Below, piece by piece: positions 44,879 to 56,111 of a DNA stretch of 64,000 nucleotides; positions within the stretch are counted from its first letter, which is position 1, and the number at the start of each line of letters is the position of its first letter. Source of the stretch: Humulus lupulus. Taxonomy: Eukaryota; Streptophyta; Magnoliopsida; Rosales; Cannabaceae. The stretch lies in assembly GCF_963169125.1 (NCBI RefSeq), contig NC_084793.1:214174652-214238651 (forward strand), read 5' to 3'. The position numbers and the translations under genes were made by a program. The notes beneath the pieces are model-generated. The model worked only from the letters and a program-made list of their open reading frames with translations. It was not told the origin of the DNA and did not search any database.

Positions 44879-47800
44879 GTGGTCATAGGTCAGTTCCCTA
44901 TTTCTGGTATGATGTGTAGAGTCCTTATTGATTATGGAGTGATTCATTCTTATGTTGCTATGAATATGATTGATAAATTGGGTATGCCTTGTAAACTATT
45001 TGAGCATAGTTTTAGTACAATGTTACCGTCAGGAGACATGATGTTGTCAACTATGTGGTTACAGTCAACACCGATAGCAATAGAGGGCAGGGAGTGCCCG
45101 GAAGATCTTATAGAACTAGACATACTAGAATATGATGCCATACTTGGCATGGATTGGTTATCCAAACATGGAGCATTGATTGACTGTCAGAAAAAGACAA
45201 TGGAGTTCAAACCAGAAGAAGGAGAACTCTTTTCTTTTAAGGGAGAAGTAGCGGGTTTTCGTACACCCATATTATCGGCACTGGAAGCACATAATATGAT
45301 GCAACATGGGTGTTTGGCATATCTGACTAGTGTGGTGGCTAAATCCAAGGAGATAGAGTTGAAACTAGAGAATGTTCATATCGTTTGTGAGTTTCCGGAA
45401 GTGTTTCCAGATGAATTACCAGGTTTACCCCCGAAAAGAGAAATCTAATTCATGATCAAACTTGCACTAGAAAAACACCAATATCTAAAGCACCCTATCG
45501 AATGACACCTACAGAGTTGAAGGAACTCAAGACCCAACTACAAGAATTGTTGGATAAGGGGTTCATAAGACCCAGTCATTCACCATGGGGGGCACCAGTC
45601 CTATTTGTGAAAAAGAAGGATGGAAGCATGAGAATGTGCTTCGATTACCGAGAACTCAATAAGGTCACCATTAAGAAAAAATATCCTTTGCCTAGGATAG
45701 ATGACCTTTTTTATCAACTGCAAGGGGTAGTAGTATTCTCAAAGATTGATCTGCGATCCAGGTACCATCAGTTGAAAAAGGAGGGAAACATTCCTAAAAT
45801 GACTTTCTGAACTCGCTACAGGCACTATGAGTTCCTAGTGATGTCTTTTGGACTCACTAATGCCCTAGCAGCATCCATGAACATGATGAACATGGTATTT
45901 AAGGACTACTTGGATAAGTTTGTAGTAGTGTTTATAGACGATATCCTGATCTATTCACAGACCAAGGAGGAGCATGAGGAGCACTTGAGGTTGACCCTAA
46001 AAAGACTATGAGAACATCATTTCTACGCTAAGTTCTCTAAGTGTGAGTTTTGGTTGGAACAAGTGACTTTCCTAGGGCATATAGTGTCCAAGAATGGAAT
46101 AGCAGTGGATCCGTCAAAGATCGAGGCCATTAGAGACTGGCCCCAGCCAAAGAATGCCTCAGAGGTTCGAAGCTTCTTAGGGTTAGTGGGTTATTACCGG
46201 AAGTTTGTCGAGGGTTTTTCAAAGATTGCCACACCCTTGACCAACTTAATCCGCAAACATCAGAAGTTCACATGGACCAAGAAATGTGAAGAAAGATTTC
46301 AAACTATAAAGGATAAGTTTATCTCTGCACCTATCCTTTGTGTTCCCACAAAGGGCGGGAAATTTGTGGTGTATTGCGATGCATCAAAGAACGACTTAGG
46401 GTGTGTGTTGATGCAGGATGGGAATGTGGTAGCTTATGCTTCCAGACAACTCAAGAACTATGAGCAACGGTATCCCACCCATGATCTTGAGTTAGCAGCA
46501 GTGATGTTCGCACTAAAGATATGGAGACATCACCTTTATGGGGATAAGTGTGAAATTTACACCGATCACAAAAGTCTGAAATACTTCTTCACTTAGAAAT
46601 AACTGAATATGAGACAACAGAGGTGGTTAGAATTAGTGAAATACTATGATTGCGATATTCTATACCACCTAGGCAAGGCCAATGTGGTGGCGGATGCATT
46701 GAGTAGGCGAGGACATGGAAGTGTCTCAGCTCTAAGCACAATAGAGATGCCTCTGCAGAAAGAGATTGTAAACGCTAGTATTGAGTTTGTGGCAGGAGGC
46801 CTAGCAAACCTCACGTTACAATCCTCCCTACTGGAGCGGATTAGAGAAGGACAGAAAGTGGATGAAGCCCTAAGAAAGCAAGAGGCGTTGGTACAAAAAG
46901 CGATAGCGGTGATTTCACTATGTCTACCAGTGGATTGCTGCGATATAAGGATAGGATCTGTGTGCCTAAAAATGATGAGATTAAGGAGGGTGTTGTGAAG
47001 GAGGTGCATACAACACCCTACTCCTTACATTTAGGGTCCACAAAGATGTACTAAGACCTTAAGGGATTGTATTGGTGGCTTGGAATGAAGAAGGATTTTG
47101 CTGAGTTTGTTGCCAGATGTTTGACATGTCAACAAGTCAAAGCAGAACACCAAAGGTGAGAAGGGCTACTTCATCCGCTTTACATTCCAGAATGGAAATG
47201 GGAGGATATAACAATGGATTTTGTGGTAGGGTTACTTAGGACCACAAAACAACATGATTTTTCTTGGGTAATAGTGGATAGGGTCACTAAGTCCGTCCAT
47301 TTTCTACTAGTTAAAACCACCTACTCGGCGGACCAATATGCATAGTTGTATGTGAGCGAGATAGTGAGGCTTCATGAGGTCCTAAAGTCGATAATTTCTG
47401 ATTGAGGGTTAGTATTCACATCGAACTATTGGAAGGGATTACAGAAAGCCATGTGTACAAGGTTGAAGTTCAGTACCGCTTTCCACCCCCAGACCGATGG
47501 GCAGTCTAAGAGGACTATACAGATTCTAGAGGACATGTTGAGATGCTGTGCATTGGACTTTTTAGAATCTTGGAGTCAATATCTACCCCTGATGGAGTTC
47601 TCCTATAATAATAGCTATCAATCCACTATTGTGATGGCTCCCTATGAGATGCTTTATGGGCACAAGTGTAGATCTCCTTTGCACTGGGATGAGGATGGGG
47701 AGAAGCAGATATTAGGCCCTGAGGCAGTTAGGGAAGCCAGCGAGGCGATCGAGAAAATTTTCCAAAGGATGCATACCGCTCAAAGTAGGCAAAAGAGTTA

Positions 47801-48300
47801 CGTGGACCTTAAGAGAAGGGACATCGAATTTTCAGTGGGTGAGTCTGTGTTCTTGAGAGTCTTGCTGTTGAAAGGTGTTATGCGTTTTGGGAAGAAAGGG
47901 AAGTTGAGCCCGAGATATATAGGCCCATTTGAGATTTTGGACAGAGTAGGGAAAGTTGGGTACCATTTAGCACTGCCCCCAGCACTTGCCGAAACACATA
48001 ATGTCTTTCACATCTCGATGTTGAGTAAGTACGTGTCAGATCCCTCTCATGTTCTGAGTTATGAGCCGTTCCAGCTGAAGCAGGACCCGAATTACGATGA
48101 ACAATCTGAGTGTGTTATCGAAAATGGAACCAAGGAACTGAGATCCAAAAGGATTCCATTAGTTAAGGTCCTGTGGAAGAATAGTACGGAATGAGAAACA
48201 ACATGGGAGTTGGAGGAAGACATGAGAGACAGATACCCTGAGTTATTTGGTAAGAAAGAATTTCGGGACGAAATTACTTTTAAGAAGTGTATATTGTAGT
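44879..48300 (+). pseudogene. Chromovirus pol: protease, RT, RNase H, integrase
   Basis: Protease (about 44880-45200) has IDYGVIHSYV where relatives have an aspartate-serine-glycine site; the residue after Asp is Tyr. Reverse transcriptase (about 45500-46050) keeps FIDDILIYS near 45935 but has stops at 45808 and 46009. RNase H (46054-46596) is largely open. Integrase (about 46990-47900) has stops in the zinc region and in the core (for example the TGA at 47403), and Lys instead of the catalytic Glu in DGQSKRTIQ near 47500. The C-terminal chromodomain-type tail has a stop at 48192. The frame ends at 48298-48300, just inside the 3' LTR. It is thoroughly inactive. Confidence 0.85.
48281..48294 (+). 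other. Polypurine tract of the chromovirus
   Basis: TAAGAAGTGTATAT directly precedes the 3' LTR start TGTAGTGCAC at 48295. It is less pure than usual, consistent with decay. Confidence 0.5.
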
Positions 48301-51300
48301 GCACTAATTATTTATTTATTAATTTGTGCTTTTTTTTTATTTGTTAAGTGTTAGAAATTATTTTTAGTTGTTTGAATTGTTTGGTAGGAATTGTGTGAAT
48401 TTAATTATTAGTTGTTTTATTTATTTATTAATTTAATTAAATAAGAACATGAGTTTTGGTTGAATGCACCAAGGTGCACGGTAGGTAGTGTGCACATTTG
48501 CAATTGGGTGTGTGCATGTGCATGGTTGCATGGTGAGCATGCAATAGAATTTCCTACACATTATTTCTTTTTATTTTATTTAATTAAAAGAATTAAAATA
48601 ATAAAATAAAAGAAGAGGAAAGAGAGAAATGGGCATGTGGATTATAGTGGGAAATGGATAATTTCTTTTCCTTTTTGATTTGGGAATTTAGATAATTGAT
48701 TGGATGATTTTATCTAAAATAGGAAGAAGAGTTGTCATCTTTTATGCACTCTTTATTTCCTCTAATTAAGAAAAATCAAATAAAAATAAAATGAATGAAA
48801 ATAAAGACAAAGAGGAAACTTACCTTTTTTTTTTTATTAGGACTAGTTATTGCCCTAGATTAGATAAAAGGGAAAGAAAGAAAAGAAGAGGCCATTTCAT
48901 GCTTGGATGCCGTCAGCTAGGAGGAGAGAGAGAGAGAGAGAGTGCGTGAGAGCTAGAGAGAGAAAGAAAGAAGAGAAAGAAGGAGAAGAGAAGAGGAGAA
49001 TTTCGAAAACCTTAGGTATGTGTTCTTGGATTAGTGGTTTGAATCCTCTAAGTTATCTTCTTATCTTCTTGATGCGAAGAACTTTCTTCTTCTCTTTGTT
49101 ATGATTTTCGAAATCCCTAGGGGGGTTTGATCAAAGGTGGTGGCCATTGTTTTGGGTCATTGACTTCTAGCAAGAGAGGTAATGGGAACCTTTTGTCTTA
49201 TGGTTGTTGTTCTTATCATTTTGGTTCTTGTTGTTTTGAGGATATTGTTTATGAATGTTGGTTAGTTGTTTTACTATGTAGTTTTGGTTTATGGCATCAT
49301 TTTATTATTGATCATGGGAGAATCTTATTATGGTTAAATTATGAAAAAGTTTTGTTTTTCTTTTGTATAAGATAAGATTTGATGCAAGATAAATGGTTAG
49401 AAATTTTATTATTATATGGGTGTTGAATCCTTGTCTACTAATCTATGTGATGTTGTTGTCTTTATATTCTGTAAGCATGCAAAGAGATTTGAGTTGTTTG
49501 ATCATAAGTATTGGGTTTCGGCCTAGAGTGTTAAAAAGGGATGGTGAGTATGGTTGATCTTGTTGTTAATTCTTTGTTTATTAATTTTATCTTGATATTA
49601 TAAACATGATCATATTGGTATTAATGTTGCATCATCTAGGGTTTTCTAAAATCCTTGTGGGAGTCCTATGTTTATTTTGTCATTAGTATTTTAATTTAGT
49701 GTTCCAATTGCAAGGATGAAAATATGATAATAGGTGCATGCTAGGGTTTGTGTTTGGATTTATTGTTGATTGAGCATGAAGGTTTCAGCTATGTGGGTAT
49801 GGTATGATTGAAGTAACCTGATTTTGTTAATGATTTGATTTGCATGCAAATTGTCATATTAAAATGCATAAAAAAAGGTGTAGAAACATGTAGGTTATGT
49901 GTAGCATGATTTAAGGTGCAACTTTGGTAATTATAAGCATGCTGTTTTTTATTTATTTGGTGGTGTTGATTTTAAGTGATTCTTAAATTGCATAAATGAA
50001 GTCTCAAAATGATATTTTGATTTTATATAAATAATTGAGTATTTATTTCACATTTAAATGGTATTTTTTTTATCAAATTAACATATGCTGATTTTTATGA
50101 AGAAAATGTGATTTTTCATATAAGTTTGTGATTTTGAATGTATTATTAATTGCTGGAATTTTTTTCTAAAAATAAGAAATGTCTTTTAAATGAGATGAAT
50201 AATGTTAGTACATCAAATAAATTATGCCCTAAGTTATGTATATGTGAAAATGATATTTTTAAAAAGTAGCCATGAATTTTCACATTATTATTTAGGTACA
50301 ATTTTTTTTATTTAAATGAGAAAAATATTTTGGTATAAATTCATTTATGATTTTTAAACAAAATAAAAAGTTGTTGAAAGTTTGTGTTATTAAGTTCAAA
50401 TAATTATTTTGTTTGAAATTAATGGGCCTTACACCTACATAATTCAAGTCTTAAATATTATAAGTGAAAATATATTTTTCTCACACTTTAAATTATAAAT
50501 TATCACATTTAATCATGTAATTTTTATTAATTTAAAAATATGTTATTTTTTAAAGGAAACAAGAAATTTATTAAGTATTTCTAAATGAATACAACTTTTG
50601 TTATTTTCTATGTTATTTAAAATAATAAATGAGACTATTATTTTATGAGAAAATAAGAAAAAAGCTAAATGATTTTTTTTATAAAGTAAAAATAATGTAT
50701 TAAATGGTTTAATCAAACTTTGGGACTTAAAGAAACAAATAATGGTAAAGTAATAATGTAGCTGAATTTTATTTGAAAAAGTAAGAAATAAGCATGTAGG
50801 AATTTTCGTTTTAAAACGTTACTTTTGAACAACGCTCCCACGTATGCATGTCGCATGCAAATACATTTTTACGTTAAAAAATATGCCTATTGTTCAAACA
50901 TATAGTTTTTACTTTGTAACCATGAAGGGTTAATAGGTAGAATTAACATTATTCTTTTATGATTTTATGTGAAAATGTGTATATTTGGAATTATTGGACA
51001 ACTTGGTACCACGTGTGCATGGCCCATGCACACGTGGGGTATATGTGTTGGGCATAAGTATTGATATGTGATTCTAAGAGACGACGTTTGATTATGATTA
51101 TAGGCTCGTTGTGAAGTTTTTTTCATTTTTGCTTTGCTCTCGGACATGAGGTAAGGAAGTTAGATAGTATATAATGTCTCTGGCATGAAATTGTAAGATT
51201 GGTTTGTTATGAGGAAAATTATGTGCTGTGTATGATAATGGACCATGTAATATGAAATATGAAATTCTATCTTGAAATGTTATGATGAGCATGATGCAAC

Positions 51301-52127
51301 ATGTGTTTCCTTTGTGTTCATATGAAATGGATTGCATGTGTTTGTATGTTGTATGAAAATGCAAATGGTTGTTAGTGTACTGAACTTGACATAACAAAAT
51401 AGTTACTAAGGATATGACGTAACTCATAGGGCGGACGTGCCGAGGTTATTGAAGGACCTAAGATCTTGTTTACCTCACAAAGGAGGTATTTCCAGTTTTA
51501 TGCTTTTACTGGTTACCTCAAGATGTGACATGGATAATAGTGGTTCCATGATCACAAAGAGTATGTTTATAATGTGTGATTATGATGTATGAGTATGACG
51601 AGTGATTATAATTATGATAATGAAGTGATACGATATGATTATGAAAGAAATGTGACATGCCTATGATATGATATCTTATGAGTTTTACGTTATGAATATG
51701 TTCTTATTGTGTATCCTTGAATATTGTTGTATTTGTTTGTACTTCCTTACTGGCTTTTAGCTCACCCCCTTACTTTCCCCCTTTCTTGTAATAAACAGGG
51801 TTTCTCTTTGGCACGCGTTGTGATGTGGGGAGTTCTGACGTCTAGGTGTGTATGACGTGGGGTATCCTATGAACGAATAAACGATCATCATAAGTGCCGA
51901 GTTTTCAAAGAATCATGTTATGGACTTTAGTTTTAAACCTATCAGTGTGACTTAAATTTTATTTTCTTTAAATGATGCATAAGAACTCTTAATTTTTATT
52001 TTAAACTATTGGGCCCGACTTGCATGTTTTATCAAGGCCTTGCTGAATTTCATATGTTAAGTGGTATTTTCTATTTATTTATGAGTTGTGAGACGTTTTA
52101 CATAGTAATAGAATAGAGCACTTTACT
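48295..52127 (+). repeat. Chromovirus 3' LTR (3833 bp)
   Basis: Matches 38206-42022 along its whole length with many small differences. It ends GCACTTTACT at 52127, with the final A of the expected ACA changed, followed by the CCTCC TSD. Confidence 0.85.
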
Positions 52128-53593
52128 CCTCCTGAGCCTTTAGGTTTGAGTTCCCGAGCTTAAAAACCACATTTTGCCAAAACCTCCAATTTGAGCTGCA
52201 GCACCCCACACAAGCGCCACGCTCCTCTACAAGTCAGAGAGATCAAATCCCCTTAATTTCGGAGACATACGCCTCTGTGCAACCCACCCAGCGTCGCGTC
52301 TCTATGACGGTTCAGAGAACCACCCCTAGCCCCTGAGTTCATGCGGGCCGCGACGCTCCAAGAACAATGCCGCGATACAACCCCACGAACCCATAAATTT
52401 TTGCGCTTTCAGAAATCACAATCTCCTCGAAAACCCCTACAAACTCGGTTTTTACCCCAAATTGACCACCCAAACTATTCTAGTAATTTAGATATACAAT
52501 AGCTAACAACCTATAGCTTGTAAAACATCCCCGAACATCAAAATTGACAAAATTACCATTGAGCTTGAACTTTAAGAACTTACCCAAGAATTCTGAAAAT
52601 TCAACTCTAATTTATGAGTTTTAAGCTTGATTCCGAGCTTCTTAAGGGTTTGCTCGTATCTAACCACCATCAACACCACCCTAACTGCCTGGAAAAACCA
52701 ATTATTTCGAAAAATTAAGCAAACTTTAACTATTTTCCTCAAGACATGAAGAGCACAAAGGAGCTTAAAAGATCCTCACCTAAGCTGGAAAATTCGAATC
52801 CTTTGGCTAGCTCAGACTTCCATAGCTCCCAGTCTCTTCAAATCTTCCAAATCTCCCCAGCAATTTCCTTCAATTTCCTAGCAAATCCTCTTCAAACTTA
52901 AGGAAGAACTTCAAGTGCTTCAAGAGAGAGAAAGGTGAGATAGAGAGAACCACAATTGAGTGTTTTGCTTGAATGACTAAACCCCCAGCAAAGGGTTGCC
53001 CCTTACTCTAATTGTGTGTTTAGATGACCAATTTGCCCCTACCCACTATAACCTTCAAGGTAACCTCCAAGGGTAATTCAGTCATTTTGCCACTACTTCC
53101 CGCTAATCCTCACATTATACTTAAGGTTCTCAATTAATCCTGACATACCCAAATAATCACCAAATAACTACCCATCACCCGATAAATCCCAACTACGTAC
53201 TAGATTACTAAAATACCCCTAGGCTTACTCTGAGCCGGGTATTTGACCCTGTTGTGACTTAATAGCTAACTTGCTCACTACGACTGCCTCGTGCTGAATA
53301 TTGCCAATATATCCACATAATAATGTGGTCTCAATCACATAACACATATAATTACAATTATACTCTCAACATGTTTAAATTACAAAAATGCCCTTATTAA
53401 CGGAAATGGGCACACATGCAATATTAATACACTTAAACATGCATAAGTATTCATATTACCATATAATTAATATATGTCAGATAATCACACATATATTCAA
53501 TTAATTTCACATAATTCGCATATAAATCCAATTATGCCCCTCTAATGCACTAATCAAGGTACTAAGCCTTATTAGCGAATTTGAGACATTATA

Positions 53594-53753
53594 GACATAA
53601 TATTTTTATTTCAAATAATGTCCCCAAATTGTATGGTTTATCAAGGCCCCACTAAACTTTTCCTTAAAATGGTATTTTTTCTAATACATGCGAAAATGAG
53701 CGACGTTTTTATAAAGTAATAGATTAGAGCGTTCTTACAAATGGTATCAGAGC
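53594..53753 (+). mobile_element. Tekay-type LTR fragment, piece C, with primer site
   Basis: After the GACAT TSD this resembles the last 150 bp of the chromovirus LTR (compare 41905-42022: 'ttatcaaggccc.act' and 'aagtaatag.at'), ending TTACA at 53739. A perfect initiator-Met primer site, TGGTATCAGAGC, follows at 53742-53753. Homology ends about ten bases later, so the rest of this outer element is gone. Confidence 0.7.
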
Positions 53754-53796
53754 GATATATTACAAATCAAAATGAATGAATTGTACTTTATATATA

Positions 53797-54534
53797 GTAA
53801 CATCATAATGATTTGTAAACCATGTGGGGCTATAAAGGTTTTTTAAATTGCTAATAATTCTTTTAATAGATTAAAAAAATTAGAAAAAAAATCACAAATT
53901 ATGAGAAAATAGATAAATCATATATAAATGATTCTAGGAAGCCACCTCACCTCTCTATAACTCTAATTTATATAAATATATAGATATTAGTATTTTTTTT
54001 CTTATATAGGTGATTGATTTAACTCAATCCTGCTAAATAATTTCTTTTAGTTATATTAATATTTAATAAAGAATTAGTAGATCTGTTCTGCCCAAAAGGG
54101 GAATGGGCTAGGGTATGAACTTATAATCGATAATCTAATGATCGAGTCGATTCCATGATTATAAGTTCATTCCATACTGGACTAGACCGGAATAAGGTTA
54201 TATACATTCTAATTATGTTCTAATTATGAGAAGGGGTCATTCGAGCGTATCTAAATAGATACTATGTTTACATATTGATCCCTACGTCATTACATTCCAT
54301 TTAGGATTAGGAATAGTTGTAATCTGACCTGCTTTCTATAATTTCTTTTAGCTATATCAATATTTAACATATTATTTATATTTATATATAAGGTGAGATG
54401 ACTTCCAAGAATTATTTATATATGATTTATCTGTTTTCTCATAATTTATGATATGTTCTAATTTTTTTTATATAAAAGAATTAATTAATAATTTAAAAAA
54501 TCCCTATAGTCTCACATCACTATTGTGATGTTAT
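53797..54534. mobile_element. Foldback / MITE-like element with a unique core
   Basis: The left arm (about 53797-53963) and right arm (about 54388-54534) are imperfect inverted copies; for example 'aaattatgagaaaa.agataaatcatatataaat' on the left is mirrored by 'atttatatatgatttatctgttttctcataattt' on the right. The outer ends read gtaacatca and tgatgttat. The core (about 54000-54370) is a different, non-repetitive sequence. There is no coding frame. Confidence 0.65.
54036..54370. other. Foldback core: direct repeats around a plastid-like segment
   Basis: A 33-bp word (ataatttcttttag, then a variable part and aatatttaa) occurs in direct orientation at 54036-54070 and 54338-54370. Between them lies a more GC-rich segment with a perfect 14-bp hairpin stem (54115-54128 with 54157-54170). 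By memory, this segment looks like plastid intergenic DNA, for instance around gaaggggtcattcgagcg. I cannot name the plastid location. Confidence 0.35.
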
Positions 54535-54763
54535 ACTTTTAGGCTATATATATATATATATTGTAACAATAATGTATATATATGGTATAATATAACAAAA
54601 ATGTATGTATATATATATACTAGGTATGAGTAATGCATGTTTATTTAGTTTTATTTAGATGCAATTATATAATATAACTTAGATATTTTTGTATATTGAA
54701 ATTATTTTTCAGTTATTATATTTGCTGTATTAATAATTTTTTTTCCTTTAGTTATATTATAAA

Positions 54764-55429
54764 GAGAAAATTCTGGCTAAAATACTCAATATTTTCAAAA
54801 TGTTGAACTTTTATACCCAAATTTTTTCTCAGCGGTAAATTACTCAATGTCTTCAAAATGTTGCACTTTTATACCCAATTTTATTTTGGCAGTAAATATA
54901 CGCAATGTTTTTAAAATGATACACTTTTGTACCTATTTTTTTTATTTTTAAAAATAATAAGAAAGTTAATGAAAAATATAGGTTTTTAATTATTTTCCCT
55001 TTCTTATTATTTCTTAAAATAATTATTTTAAATTAAAAATTAATAAAAAATATTTTTTTTATCAATTTAAAATATAAGTTTTTTAAAAGAAGTGAAGGAA
55101 AAATTAATTATTTTGATTAATTTTAAAATCTTAAATGATTTTTTTTATTATTTTGAGAAAAAATAAGGAAGTGAAAATAATTTAAAATTTAAAATATAAT
55201 TAAAACCCTATATTTTTCTTCAACTTTCCTATTATTTCTCAAAATAGTAAAAAAAATACGTATAAAAGTTCAACATTTTAAAATCGTTGAGTTTATTTAC
55301 TGCAAAAAAAGTTTGGGTATAAAAGTGCAATATTTTAAAGACATTGAGTATATTTACCGACGAAAAAAAAGATTGGGTATAAAAGTGCAACATTTTGAAA
55401 ATATTAAGTATTTTAGCCACAATTTACTC
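54764..55429. mobile_element. Mutator-like MITE, 666 bp, with iterated arms
   Basis: The ends pair as GAG(A/T)AAATT(C/G)TGGCTAAAATACT, and flanking 9-mers TATTATAAA (54755-54763) and TATTAAAAT (55430-55438) match at seven of nine, as expected for a Mutator TSD. Each arm is about 190 bp and consists of three direct iterations of a roughly 50-60 bp unit ('caat.t.ttcaaaatgttg.acttttatacccaa'). The centre is AT-rich and non-coding, so movement would need a transposase from elsewhere. Confidence 0.7.
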
Positions 55430-55470
55430 TATTAAAATATTATTTTCAAATATATATATGAAATTTTCTA

Positions 55471-55503
55471 AATAAACGCGTGAAGTGCGTTTTATTGCCT
55501 AGT
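55471..55503 (+). mobile_element. Possible Helitron 3' terminus
   Basis: The stem AATAAACGC (55471-55479) with GCGTTTTATT (55487-55496), imperfect by one base, is followed by CTAGT (55499-55503). A short hairpin just before CTAG and insertion before a T is the Helitron end pattern. The spacing is shorter than usual and no 5' end was identified. Confidence 0.3.
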
Positions 55504-55784
55504 TTTCTTAATATATACGACGATGGTCTTGCAATCCCTTGAAAAATTCCATCTAAAAACATCTCTTAAAAAAATAAGAACAAAATATTAAAATAATTGA
55601 CAATCACGAATCACAATCTCTTAACTTATTGATATCTCTCTATATCTATTTATCTTTATATAAAAAGAGTCTAGATAACAAAAATTATTGATTTTAACGA
55701 TTTTTTTTGTTAACTTTAACGAAATATTCTAAATATTTAAGGGAATATACTTATAAAACTAATTATATCTTTAAATATTTATTA

Positions 55785-56110
55785 ATTATATTAATATAAA
55801 TTCAAATATTATAAAATATCATTATTATAATAATATTTAATAATAGAGTACATATTTAATAATTATATTAATATAAATTAAAATTCACATGTTATACAAT
55901 ATCATTTTTATAATAATATATAATACAAGACTAGATATTTAATAATTATATTAATATCAATTCAAATGTTATAAACTATTATTATAATAATAATATATAC
56001 TTTTAATTTTTTACTAATTATATTAATATGGATTCAAATATTATAAAATATTATTATTATAATAATATTTCATACAAGACTAAATATTTTATACTTATAT
56101 TATAAAATAC
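55785..56110. repeat. AT-rich tandem repeats, about 75 bp unit
   Basis: About four and a half degenerate copies start near 55785, 55859, 55934 and 56010. Each has 'attatattaatat..attcaaat.ttat' followed by a 'attataataatat' tail. The remaining copy near 56090 is eroded. Confidence 0.65.
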
Positions 56111-56111
56111 T

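Larger units (their letters stand above)
38206..52127 (+). mobile_element. Tekay/Del-type chromovirus, full length but degenerate
   Basis: 13.9 kb with 3.8-kb LTRs (38206-42022, 48295-52127), TSD CCTCC at 38201-38205 and 52128-52132, a primer site for initiator-Met tRNA, gag, and pol in the order protease, reverse transcriptase, RNase H, integrase. The pol tail has the 'IPLVKVLW' and 'TWELEEDM' pattern of the chromodomain end found in Tekay/Del elements. Stops and lost catalytic residues make it inactive. The LTRs differ by scattered substitutions and several small indels, so it is older than the Tat element. Confidence 0.85.
37207..53593 (-). mobile_element. Minus-strand gypsy-type solo LTR, 2.46 kb, split by the chromovirus
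   Basis: GACAT at 37202-37206 and 53594-53598 flank a sequence starting TATAACGCC and ending CATTATA. Both ends look like TG...CA termini in which one base has mutated. The LTR pieces are 37207-38205 (999 bp) and 52133-53593 (1461 bp); the chromovirus lies between with its own TSD CCTCC. No coding region or primer site is seen, so it is probably a solo LTR. It is related to the LTR at 1-942. Confidence 0.65.

Noticed and set aside
38200..52132. Endogenous pararetrovirus or true envelope-bearing retrovirus
   Set aside because: Domain order and LTRs are those of a chromovirus; no movement-protein or envelope gene is present.
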